From Siphonodentalium dalli (Eukaryota > Mollusca > Scaphopoda > Gadilida > Siphonodentaliidae): a stretch of 64,000 nt of DNA. The stretch covers positions 63,439,897 to 63,503,896 of the forward strand of contig CP136063.1 in assembly GCA_032622095.1 (NCBI GenBank), read 5' to 3'. Below, one piece after another: positions 36,411 through 48,700 of this stretch. The translations under genes and the position numbers were made by a program. Under the pieces are notes generated by a model. It made no database searches. It saw only the letters and a program-made list of their open reading frames with translations, and was not told where the DNA came from. Every line of letters begins with the position of its first letter. Position 1 is the first letter of the stretch.

Positions 36411-38142
36411 GAAAAATAATCGAAAAAGGGCCATAACTCTGTTAAAAGATATTGGACCAACATCCGGATACCATTATTTTTAGTAGACCTTAGATGCCTT
36501 CATTCGCTAGAGATTTCGCGGTCCTCCTCCCATTAGTTTCTGAGTATTTCCAATTAAACAGAAAACGGCCGCAGTAGAAAAACAATATACTTCCTTGGTT
36601 ACACCATGGAAGTATAATAATAGGATCAATCATGAGTGGAAAGAATCGCAGTTTATGGACGGAAAATATGAAGTATGGTGATTATATGTTGTCCTAATAT
36701 GTGTAGGTTGATCTCAAGTGTTTGGACGTGACCCACCCCTGCCTCGAAATTGGGTGACGGGATTGGGAAAACATCAACCCCTGGCACAAACTGCTAAGTT
36801 TGAGGCCCCGTAACTTCGTCAGTTTCCAACGGATTTTAAAGTTGTTTCCAGTTTTGTGATTTGCGGCTGACATAGATTGCATAGTATAAATTTCATCTGA
36901 TTTGGATACGGATAACACTTTGATTATTGGAAAGCATATGGGCCCAAATTCAAACTTGTACGGCCAAAATCTCCGCCATTTTCCAACGTATTTACGATCT
37001 GTGTTCAGCTTCGAGATCGGCTGATGTTGCAGATGTTATATTCCAAGTTTCATCTGATTCGGAGAAGAATAAAAAATTGGTACCAGGGACCACCCCTCCC
37101 CAGACCCACAATAATGAACCGACACTGTCAAAATTTGGCCCAACGCGTGCCCTCTTCAGTCCGCACACATTTGCATTTCAGATGACATCGTATGTTCGAT
37201 ATCTTCGGAGGAGATGTGGTCACAAGCACATGGGCCCAAAATTGCAAAGTTTGACGGCCTGCAATTATTTCAGTTTTCGATGGATTTTCGAAATTCTTTC
37301 AGTTTCTAGATCGGCTGATGTTGCAGATGATATATTTCAAGTTTCATCTGATTCCGAGAAGAATTAAAAATTGGTACCACGGACCACCCCTCCCCAGACC
37401 CACACTAATGAAGCGAAACTGGCAAAATTTGGCCCACCGCGTGCCCCCTTCCGTCCGCACACGTTGGCGTGTCAGATGTCATCCTATGTTCGATATCTTC
37501 GGAGGAGATGTGAGGACAAGCACATGGGCCCAAATTGCAAACTTTGAGGGCCCGTAACTCTTGCATTTCTTCTCGGATTTCAAAAATCCTTTCCGGTATG
37601 AGTTTGTTTTCGTTCGGGAAATACATAAACTTAAATATATGAATGTCAATCAAAATTTTATTTTGCAAACAATTTGCCCCCCACCCCAGTGTCAAAATAT
37701 ATGTCTGACCCTGTCAAAATTTCCTTCTCTGACTAAACTGACAACGGTCAACACGACTATGAAAACCACATGCAGTTATCTGGAATGATACAAGAGGACA
37801 ACAGAGTACAATCAAATAGAGGTTTGCCAACTATGGGCGGTAACTCCTCAGGGAAAGCGCGGACACAAGTTCTGATGCCCGTGGGCAGTAGGGCATATCG
37901 AGATGTGTATACAGTCCAATTTTCGATGCTCTGCTCCTTATAATTTCCGAGATAATAAAATGACATTTTTTCATATAAAGGGAGATAACTCTACGGGGTA
38001 AATGCGGACAATATCCGTTATGAGCCAAAGGCATAGAACTCATTTACCCCAACATACTTACCAAACGTGAGTTTTCTAGTACTAATACATTCCGAGATTT
38101 GGGCGTTGAAAAATACTGTAGTATAATAATAATAATAATAAT
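36411..38142 (+). repeat. Family A unit 4 (1732 bp), array 2
   Basis: Same sequence as the A units of array 1, with one noticed substitution at 38067 (G where the others have T). Hairpin at 36586-36616. Confidence 0.92.
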
Positions 38143-39870
38143 GAAAAATAATCGAAAAAGGGCCATAACTCTGTTAAAAGATATTGGACCAACATCCGGA
38201 TACCATTATTTTTAGTAGACCTTAGATGCCTTCATTCGCTAGAGATTTCGCGGTCCTCCTCCCATTAGTTTCTGAGTATTTCCAATTAAACAGAAAACGG
38301 CCGCAGTAGAAAAACAATATACTTCCTTGGTTACACCATGGAAGTATAATAATAGGATCAATCATGAGTGGAAAGAATCGCAGTTTATGGACGGAAAATA
38401 TGAAGTATGGTGATTATATGTTGTCCTAATATGTGTAGGTTGATCTCAAGTGTTTGGACGTGACCCACCCCTGCCTCGAAATTGGGTGACGGGATTGGGA
38501 AAACATCAACCCCTGGCACAAACTGCTAAGTTTGAGGCCCCGTAACTTCGTCAGTTTCCAACGGATTTTAAAGTTGTTTCCAGTTTTGTGATTTGCGGCT
38601 GACATAGATTGCATAGTATAAATTTCATCTGATTTGGATACGGATAACACTTTGATTATTGGAAAGCATATGGGCCCAAATTCAAACTTGTACGGCCAAA
38701 ATCTCCGCCATTTTCCAACGTATTTACGATCTGTGTTCAGCTTCGAGATCGGCTGATGTTGCAGATGTTATATTCCAAGTTTCATCTGATTCGGAGAAGA
38801 ATAAAAAATTGGTACCAGGGACCACCCCTCCCCAGACCCACAATAATGAACCGACACTGTCAAAATTTGGCCCAACGCGTGCCCTCTTCAGTCCGCACAC
38901 ATTTGCATTTCAGATGACATCGTATGTTCGATATCTTCGGAGGAGATGTGGTCACAAGCACATGGGCCCAAAATTGCAAAGTTTGACGGCCTGCAATTAT
39001 TTCAGTTTTCGATGGATTTTCGAAATTCTTTCAGTTTCTAGATCGGCTGATGTTGCAGATGATATATTTCAAGTTTCATCTGATTCCGAGAAGAATTAAA
39101 AATTGGTACCACGGACCACCCCTCCCCAGACCCACACTAATGAAGCGAAACTGGCAAAATTTGGCCCACCGCGTGCCCCCTTCCGTCCGCACACGTTGGC
39201 GTGTCAGATGTCATCCTATGTTCGATATCTTCGGAGGAGATGTGAGGACAAGCACATGGGCCCAAATTGCAAACTTTGAGGGCCCGTAACTCTTGCATTT
39301 CTTCTCGGATTTCAAAAATCCTTTCCGGTATGAGTTTGTTTTCGTTCGGGAAATACATAAACTTAAATATATGAATGTCAATCAAAATTTTATTTTGCAA
39401 ACAATTTGCCCCCCACCCCAGTGTCAAAATATATGTCTGACCCTGTCAAAATTTCCTTCTCTGACTAAACTGACAACGGTCAACACGACTATGAAAACCA
39501 CATGCAGTTATCTGGAATGATACAAGAGGACAACAGAGTACAATCAAATAGAGGTTTGCCAACTATGGGCGGTAACTCCTCAGGGAAAGCGCGGACACAA
39601 GTTCTGATGCCCGTGGGCAGTAGGGCATATCGAGATGTGTATACAGTCCAATTTTCGATGCTCTGCTCCTTATAATTTCCGAGATAATAAAATGACATTT
39701 TTTCATATAAAGGGAGATAACTCTACGGGGTAAATGCGGACAATATCCGTTATGAGCCAAAGGCATAGAACTCATTTACCCCAACATACTTACCAAACTT
39801 GAGTTTTCTAGTACTAATACATTCCGAGATTTGGGCGTTGAAAAATACTGTAGTATAATAATAATAATAA
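38143..39870 (+). repeat. Family A unit 5 (terminal), array 2
   Basis: Terminal A unit of array 2 with the shortened TAA tract; hairpin at 38318-38348. It exits at CTAGAGG (39871-39877) as in array 1, but into a diverged right-end module. Confidence 0.92.
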
Positions 39871-39930
39871 CTAGAGGGTTAAAATTCTGGCCTGCAGAAT
39901 TTTGATACTTCCATATAAATTCCCCATCCC
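39871..39930 (+). other. Right-end module of array 2, diverged version
   Basis: CTAGAGGG is followed by a 9-bp hairpin: AAAATTCTG (39881-39889), loop GCCTG, CAGAATTTT (39895-39903). ATACTTCCATAT (39905-39916) and AAATTCCCCATCCCC follow. Compared with the module after array 1, both hairpin arms have changed but still pair, while ATACTTCCAT is conserved. Confidence 0.6.
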
Positions 39931-40320
39931 CGATCACCATCCATAATTCAATCCTCCACCCACCGCTATTCAATCCTTACGCATAAACCGCTTCATAACC
40001 CTGATATTTCAATAAGAACAACCTTAGTCGTAGCCGATCCATAATCACAACCCTTTCCATAGACATATCTACAGCACTTAACTCTAACCCAATAAAATAC
40101 CCTGAACATATTCATTACCCTCCTGCAAACCATATCCATAGCTATACATTGACCTTACCATAACCCTTTCGATAAGCCTAGTCATACGTGCACACGTACC
40201 CAAAACCAAATCCTTTGTAAAACTGACACCATCACAATTTTGACATTCACAATATCCACAACTGTAACCCAATTTATAAACCACATCATGTCCATAACAT
40301 TAACATTAAACATAACCCTG
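39931..40320. repeat. G-poor, C-rich degenerate low-complexity tract
   Basis: By my count G makes up only about 7% of the plus strand across 39901-40320. Degenerate phrases such as CATAACCCT, CTAACCC, GTAACCC and CCATA recur irregularly. It may be a decayed simple repeat; TAACCC resembles the telomeric hexamer CCCTAA, but the copies are too scattered to call it telomeric. No gene is seen. Confidence 0.5.
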
Positions 40321-40980
40321 ATCTACACATATATATAATCCTATACTTAATGTATTATATAGTCATCAGGGTATAACATATTAAATATGAGTCGAAGAAT
40401 TCTGACCGGAAATTATTCTATTGATTAATATTGATTTCATTTCGAATATCTACTGGTCTAAAAATGTGTGGTTGTTCAGCTAACGAACAATAGTGGTTAC
40501 TGTTACCAGTGACCAGGTCTGTTCTAAAAATAAATCAATAACTTGTCCCAATTAAACATCTCATTTCATGATGAAATATTTGAAATAAATTCCATATGAG
40601 CTGATAGAAGTCTTTCCGGACAAGGGTCTTTAATTCATATTTATCATTTTGTATCCACAAAACTATTTCAAACTTGTTATTTAAAGAGTTAGTCATATTC
40701 TTAACCCTTCACATTAAATTTTATAACTGTATACTGTCATCCGGGAGTATTTTTCTACATGATAAGTGAATGCATGTAATATCTATCGGGCACTTAATCT
40801 TGATTAACTCATTGGGCATTCATTTGAAAAGTTAAACAAATTCACCGAATTTCCACGTGGATAGTACCGACCACATCCAATTTGTTTTATCTCAATTTCT
40901 CCATTTTGTTCTTTGCGAGTTTAACTTGAAGTTGCCAAAAGCCTCGACCAACCGATTCGTGTTCTCCGTTAGACGGATGG
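40321..40980. other. Intergenic, nothing recognised
   Basis: AT-rich sequence between the C-rich tract and the ~360-bp repeats. I see no open frame with a domain, no inverted-repeat ends and no match to other parts of the window. Confidence 0.4.
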
Positions 40981-41940
40981 CTTTTATACCACAGTCAAAC
41001 TTTCAGGATGTATCTATTGTATACTGATGCAGATGCTCATACATTTCACTCACTCCTTCATTATCCTGCCTGAAATTCGACTTTTGCCATATATCGATGT
41101 AGGCTGTGTTCCTATGCATGTAGTATGTATTACGCTATATATCGTCGCCACGAGTGAATCATTTGCTCTAAAACTTAAGAAATCGCACCAGTGTTGGGCG
41201 TTGGTATCCCTTATCACAACCACACGTCAACAAAATTTTATCTCCATATTTGATTTTTCCAAGTATTTTTAGACTTTTGGTTTTTGTTGGAATTTGAGAA
41301 TATGTACCCACCTGAACACAAGCTGTCCGTTAGTCAGGTTGCTCTGTGAGTAGAGGGGTCAAACTTTGGGATATTAACAAAAATATATCAACGTACCTGC
41401 TCCTGCATTACCTCGCTCCTTCATTAACCCTTTAGGATTTGGCCAGAAAAATAGCTTAGTGATACAGCACTTAAATATACGTGTTAACATTATAAAGCCT
41501 CGCCACGGGTAAACCTTCTACCTTAGGGCAAATTAAGTAGATATCGATAAGTTGCACTTGGATACTACCTATCATATCCACTATTCAAATTTTTTTTTAT
41601 ATCGATGTTTGATTTTTAGACAATTTTTCCCCCTTTGATTTTCGTTGGATATTGCAAAAAGTCTGAACTCACCGGAAGCTAGCACGCTGTTTGATAGTTT
41701 ACTGTTACAGTAGAGCTGTCAAACTTTGGGGGGCTACCTACGGGATAATGCAGTACCTGCTCCTACATTAACCTTGCTCATCAATTAGCCCGTTGGATTT
41801 GGCGCCAAAAATAAGTCATTTTTATTGTCGATGTCGTAGATCGGTAACGGTTTGGGAAAAAAACTTTAAAATGGTATATTCCGGTGCGAATCACTCTTCC
41901 CATTCGGAAAAAGCAATAAAAATATTATACCGCTGGACTT
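40981..41940 (+). repeat. Degenerate ~360-bp repeats in spacer 2
   Basis: GTCAAACTTTGGG occurs at 41358 and 41718 (period 360). Other landmarks keep the same order: ACCTGCTCCT-CATTA, TTAACCCTTTAGGATTTGGC, CGCCACGAGTGAA or CGCCACGGGTAAACC, and ATCTCCATATTTGATTTTT. The family is the same as at 17.9-18.7 kb in spacer 1, so both inter-array spacers carry it. The open frames here are short and unsupported. Confidence 0.6.

Positions 41941-41941
<1 letters not shown>

Positions 41942-41974
<33 letters not shown>
41942..41974 (+). repeat. 33-base poly(T) tract
   Basis: An uninterrupted run of 33 T. It could be the poly(A) tail of a minus-strand retroposed sequence lying to its right (41975-42130), but that sequence is not recognised. 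Confidence 0.7.
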
Positions 41975-41976
<2 letters not shown>

Positions 41977-42132
41977 AAAATCTGCCGTTTATATCCGCCA
42001 CCCGTCAGCCTGGTCTCACCACCCTCGGCCTGGTCTCACCACCCCGACCTGGTATCATTACCCAGCATGGTTTCGTCGCCTCCCCGGTTATGCTTCATCC
42101 TCTCCCATACTCCTTCATTAGCCGAATTATTT
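41975..42132. repeat. Short ~20-bp tandem repeat left of array 3
   Basis: Three degenerate copies based on CCTGGTCTCACCACCC lie at about 42010-42066. The remaining bases up to the start of array 3 show nothing recognisable. Confidence 0.45.
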
Positions 42133-42786
42133 AATATTCGATGGTCTGTAACTTGGACATTTCTCAACCGATTTACAAAATTCTTTCAGGAGGATCATTA
42201 GTACACCCTATAGATACACGACAGTAAAAATAGTTGAAATCATCGAAAAAAAAAATTGCGAAAATTTTGCCCCCACCCAAAACCCAAAAATATAAGTCCG
42301 TCCCTGTTCAAAACTTGTTTTCGTAGCAAGTTGATAACGGGTAACTACATAAAATCTCTCAAATATGGATACCGTGCATGTTATAGGCGGTTACATGATA
42401 TGAAATAAATCGAATTTTGCGAATCATGGGCGACAACTCTGTAGAAAAAGCGCGGACATAAATTATAATGTATGGATTCAATAGGGAATCCTGAGTTATA
42501 CATATGGTCCAAATTTTGAGTCTCTGCTGCTCATACTTTTCGAGATACAGCAACCCCATTTTTTCACAAAAAGGGAGATAGCTCTGTAAACCAATCGTGG
42601 ACAACATCCTATATACTCTTATTAGTTAGAAATAGTATAGGTCTATATGCATACGAAATTTCAGCTCCCTATCTCTTGTACTTCCGGAGATATAAGAGTT
42701 GAAAAATTGCTTAGAATAATAATAATAGAGGAGAAAAATAATAAATTGAATAACAATATACTTCCATATTAAAATATGGAAGTATA
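42133..42786 (+). repeat. Family C head, left-truncated start of array 3
   Basis: The array begins at AATATTCGATGG, a D-like reading (full C units have AATTTTCGATGG). It then matches the next unit at a 1383-bp offset, through the hairpin at 42757-42786. Confidence 0.85.
42757..42786 (+). other. Family C terminal hairpin (representative of 15)
   Basis: Arms TATACTTCCATATT and AATATGGAAGTATA are perfectly complementary (14 bp) around the loop AA, giving a 30-base near-palindrome at every unit boundary. Confidence 0.9.
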
Positions 42787-45700
42787 ATAAGGGATTCGCA
42801 CGGAATTGATTGGTATGTCGATAGTATGGTTTATTGACATTTCTGTGTTCAGTTGGAACGTTCTGGTGTGACCCCCACCCTTGCCTCGGAATTAGGTGAT
42901 GCGTGTAGAAAAGTCGCCATATCTCGGCCAATCTTCGAGATATCGAGCTAATTTTTGCGTCATTGTGTTCGCATTTGATGCCCCTTTAATATTTAGTAGG
43001 GTTCTAGTAAGATATTGTGGCGATATTCTACTATATAGACCTATATTAATGCTGTTCAGTACATACATTTCGATTATATCTGGCTTCCATCGACATAATA
43101 AGGCAAGTCGGTAATCGTTTAAAAGTATTATAAATTCCCCACCGAATGACACTAAACAATTGACGATTGGTTGAAGGAATTTGAATTCATAGTGCATCTT
43201 CTGTAAACTTGAAAAAAATGAAGGGGCTACAATTTCTACATTTTTCAACCGATTCACAAAATTCACTCATAATGTCACTCGGTACATCTTATAGATACTT
43301 CACAACAATTTTGGTTCAAATCGGAGACCAAAATAATATGACAATTTTTGCCCCCTCCCTAATATGGACCAATGTTTTTGGATCTTCGTCAAAATTGCAC
43401 CATTTCGTCTTCTTTCTATGGATAACACGCTCACATAAACCAAATCCAGTTCGCGTGCGTCGTCTAGGAGGAGTTTTGTCCACAAGCACTTTCTCCTCAA
43501 TCGATGTATGAATACAATTTTCGATGGTCTGTAACTTGGACATTTCTCAACCGATTTACAAAATTCTTTCAGGAGGATCATTAGTACACCCTATAGATAC
43601 ACGACAGTAAAAATAGTTGAAATCATCGAAAAAAAAAATTGCGAAAATTTTGCCCCCACCCAAAACCCAAAAATATAAGTCCGTCCCTGTTCAAAACTTG
43701 TTTTCGTAGCAAGTTGATAACGGGTAACTACATAAAATCTCTCAAATATGGATACCGTGCATGTTATAGGCGGTTACATGATATGAAATAAATCGAATTT
43801 TGCGAATCATGGGCGACAACTCTGTAGAAAAAGCGCGGACATAAATTATAATGTATGGATTCAATAGGGAATCCTGAGTTATACATATGGTCCAAATTTT
43901 GAGTCTCTGCTGCTCATACTTTTCGAGATACAGCAACCCCATTTTTTCACAAAAAGGGAGATAGCTCTGTAAACCAATCGTGGACAACATCCTATATACT
44001 CTTATTAGTTAGAAATAGTATAGGTCTATATGCATACGAAATTTCAGCTCCCTATCTCTTGTACTTCCGGAGATATAAGAGTTGAAAAATTGCTTAGAAT
44101 AATAATAATAGAGGAGAAAAATAATAAATTGAATAACAATATACTTCCATATTAAAATATGGAAGTATAATAAGGGATTCGCACGGAATTGATTGGTATG
44201 TCGATAGTATGGTTTATTGACATTTCTGTGTTCAGTTGGAACGTTCTGGTGTGACCCCCACCCTTGCCTCGGAATTAGGTGATGCGTGTAGAAAAGTCGC
44301 CATATCTCGGCCAATCTTCGAGATATCGAGCTAATTTTTGCGTCATTGTGTTCGCATTTGATGCCCCTTTAATATTTAGTAGGGTTCTAGTAAGATATTG
44401 TGGCGATATTCTACTATATAGACCTATATTAATGCTGTTCAGTACATACATTTCGATTATATCTGGCTTCCATCGACATAATAAGGCAAGTCGGTAATCG
44501 TTTAAAAGTATTATAAATTCCCCACCGAATGACACTAAACAATTGACGATTGGTTGAAGGAATTTGAATTCATAGTGCATCTTCTGTAAACTTGAAAAAA
44601 ATGAAGGGGCTACAATTTCTACATTTTTCAACCGATTCACAAAATTCACTCATAATGTCACTCGGTACATCTTATAGATACTTCACAACAATTTTGGTTC
44701 AAATCGGAGACCAAAATAATATGACAATTTTTGCCCCCTCCCTAATATGGACCAATGTTTTTGGATCTTCGTCAAAATTGCACCATTTCGTCTTCTTTCT
44801 ATGGATAACACGCTCACATAAACCAAATCCAGTTCGCGTGCGTCGTCTAGGAGGAGTTTTGTCCACAAGCACTTTCTCCTCAATCGATGTATGAATACAA
44901 TTTTCGATGGTCTGTAACTTGGACATTTCTCAACCGATTTACAAAATTCTTTCAGGAGGATCATTAGTACACCCTATAGATACACGACAGTAAAAATAGT
45001 TGAAATCATCGAAAAAAAAAATTGCGAAAATTTTGCCCCCACCCAAAACCCAAAAATATAAGTCCGTCCCTGTTCAAAACTTGTTTTCGTAGCAAGTTGA
45101 TAACGGGTAACTACATAAAATCTCTCAAATATGGATACCGTGCATGTTATAGGCGGTTACATGATATGAAATAAATCGAATTTTGCGAATCATGGGCGAC
45201 AACTCTGTAGAAAAAGCGCGGACATAAATTATAATGTATGGATTCAATAGGGAATCCTGAGTTATACATATGGTCCAAATTTTGAGTCTCTGCTGCTCAT
45301 ACTTTTCGAGATACAGCAACCCCATTTTTTCACAAAAAGGGAGATAGCTCTGTAAACCAATCGTGGACAACATCCTATATACTCTTATTAGTTAGAAATA
45401 GTATAGGTCTATATGCATACGAAATTTCAGCTCCCTATCTCTTGTACTTCCGGAGATATAAGAGTTGAAAAATTGCTTAGAATAATAATAATAGAGGAGA
45501 AAAATAATAAATTGAATAACAATATACTTCCATATTAAAATATGGAAGTATAATAAGGGATTCGCACGGAATTGATTGGTATGTCGATAGTATGGTTTAT
45601 TGACATTTCTGTGTTCAGTTGGAACGTTCTGGTGTGACCCCCACCCTTGCCTCGGAATTAGGTGATGCGTGTAGAAAAGTCGCCATATCTCGGCCAATCT

Positions 45701-48700
45701 TCGAGATATCGAGCTAATTTTTGCGTCATTGTGTTCGCATTTGATGCCCCTTTAATATTTAGTAGGGTTCTAGTAAGATATTGTGGCGATATTCTACTAT
45801 ATAGACCTATATTAATGCTGTTCAGTACATACATTTCGATTATATCTGGCTTCCATCGACATAATAAGGCAAGTCGGTAATCGTTTAAAAGTATTATAAA
45901 TTCCCCACCGAATGACACTAAACAATTGACGATTGGTTGAAGGAATTTGAATTCATAGTGCATCTTCTGTAAACTTGAAAAAAATGAAGGGGCTACAATT
46001 TCTACATTTTTCAACCGATTCACAAAATTCACTCATAATGTCACTCGGTACATCTTATAGATACTTCACAACAATTTTGGTTCAAATCGGAGACCAAAAT
46101 AATATGACAATTTTTGCCCCCTCCCTAATATGGACCAATGTTTTTGGATCTTCGTCAAAATTGCACCATTTCGTCTTCTTTCTATGGATAACACGCTCAC
46201 ATAAACCAAATCCAGTTCGCGTGCGTCGTCTAGGAGGAGTTTTGTCCACAAGCACTTTCTCCTCAATCGATGTATGAATACAATTTTCGATGGTCTGTAA
46301 CTTGGACATTTCTCAACCGATTTACAAAATTCTTTCAGGAGGATCATTAGTACACCCTATAGATACACGACAGTAAAAATAGTTGAAATCATCGAAAAAA
46401 AAAATTGCGAAAATTTTGCCCCCACCCAAAACCCAAAAATATAAGTCCGTCCCTGTTCAAAACTTGTTTTCGTAGCAAGTTGATAACGGGTAACTACATA
46501 AAATCTCTCAAATATGGATACCGTGCATGTTATAGGCGGTTACATGATATGAAATAAATCGAATTTTGCGAATCATGGGCGACAACTCTGTAGAAAAAGC
46601 GCGGACATAAATTATAATGTATGGATTCAATAGGGAATCCTGAGTTATACATATGGTCCAAATTTTGAGTCTCTGCTGCTCATACTTTTCGAGATACAGC
46701 AACCCCATTTTTTCACAAAAAGGGAGATAGCTCTGTAAACCAATCGTGGACAACATCCTATATACTCTTATTAGTTAGAAATAGTATAGGTCTATATGCA
46801 TACGAAATTTCAGCTCCCTATCTCTTGTACTTCCGGAGATATAAGAGTTGAAAAATTGCTTAGAATAATAATAATAGAGGAGAAAAATAATAAATTGAAT
46901 AACAATATACTTCCATATTAAAATATGGAAGTATAATAAGGGATTCGCACGGAATTGATTGGTATGTCGATAGTATGGTTTATTGACATTTCTGTGTTCA
47001 GTTGGAACGTTCTGGTGTGACCCCCACCCTTGCCTCGGAATTAGGTGATGCGTGTAGAAAAGTCGCCATATCTCGGCCAATCTTCGAGATATCGAGCTAA
47101 TTTTTGCGTCATTGTGTTCGCATTTGATGCCCCTTTAATATTTAGTAGGGTTCTAGTAAGATATTGTGGCGATATTCTACTATATAGACCTATATTAATG
47201 CTGTTCAGTACATACATTTCGATTATATCTGGCTTCCATCGACATAATAAGGCAAGTCGGTAATCGTTTAAAAGTATTATAAATTCCCCACCGAATGACA
47301 CTAAACAATTGACGATTGGTTGAAGGAATTTGAATTCATAGTGCATCTTCTGTAAACTTGAAAAAAATGAAGGGGCTACAATTTCTACATTTTTCAACCG
47401 ATTCACAAAATTCACTCATAATGTCACTCGGTACATCTTATAGATACTTCACAACAATTTTGGTTCAAATCGGAGACCAAAATAATATGACAATTTTTGC
47501 CCCCTCCCTAATATGGACCAATGTTTTTGGATCTTCGTCAAAATTGCACCATTTCGTCTTCTTTCTATGGATAACACGCTCACATAAACCAAATCCAGTT
47601 CGCGTGCGTCGTCTAGGAGGAGTTTTGTCCACAAGCACTTTCTCCTCAATCGATGTATGAATACAATTTTCGATGGTCTGTAACTTGGACATTTCTCAAC
47701 CGATTTACAAAATTCTTTCAGGAGGATCATTAGTACACCCTATAGATACACGACAGTAAAAATAGTTGAAATCATCGAAAAAAAAAATTGCGAAAATTTT
47801 GCCCCCACCCAAAACCCAAAAATATAAGTCCGTCCCTGTTCAAAACTTGTTTTCGTAGCAAGTTGATAACGGGTAACTACATAAAATCTCTCAAATATGG
47901 ATACCGTGCATGTTATAGGCGGTTACATGATATGAAATAAATCGAATTTTGCGAATCATGGGCGACAACTCTGTAGAAAAAGCGCGGACATAAATTATAA
48001 TGTATGGATTCAATAGGGAATCCTGAGTTATACATATGGTCCAAATTTTGAGTCTCTGCTGCTCATACTTTTCGAGATACAGCAACCCCATTTTTTCACA
48101 AAAAGGGAGATAGCTCTGTAAACCAATCGTGGACAACATCCTATATACTCTTATTAGTTAGAAATAGTATAGGTCTATATGCATACGAAATTTCAGCTCC
48201 CTATCTCTTGTACTTCCGGAGATATAAGAGTTGAAAAATTGCTTAGAATAATAATAATAGAGGAGAAAAATAATAAATTGAATAACAATATACTTCCATA
48301 TTAAAATATGGAAGTATAATAAGGGATTCGCACGGAATTGATTGGTATGTCGATAGTATGGTTTATTGACATTTCTGTGTTCAGTTGGAACGTTCTGGTG
48401 TGACCCCCACCCTTGCCTCGGAATTAGGTGATGCGTGTAGAAAAGTCGCCATATCTCGGCCAATCTTCGAGATATCGAGCTAATTTTTGCGTCATTGTGT
48501 TCGCATTTGATGCCCCTTTAATATTTAGTAGGGTTCTAGTAAGATATTGTGGCGATATTCTACTATATAGACCTATATTAATGCTGTTCAGTACATACAT
48601 TTCGATTATATCTGGCTTCCATCGACATAATAAGGCAAGTCGGTAATCGTTTAAAAGTATTATAAATTCCCCACCGAATGACACTAAACAATTGACGATT

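Noticed and set aside
39901-40320. Interstitial telomere repeat
   Set aside because: TAACCC occurs a few times but not in tandem.
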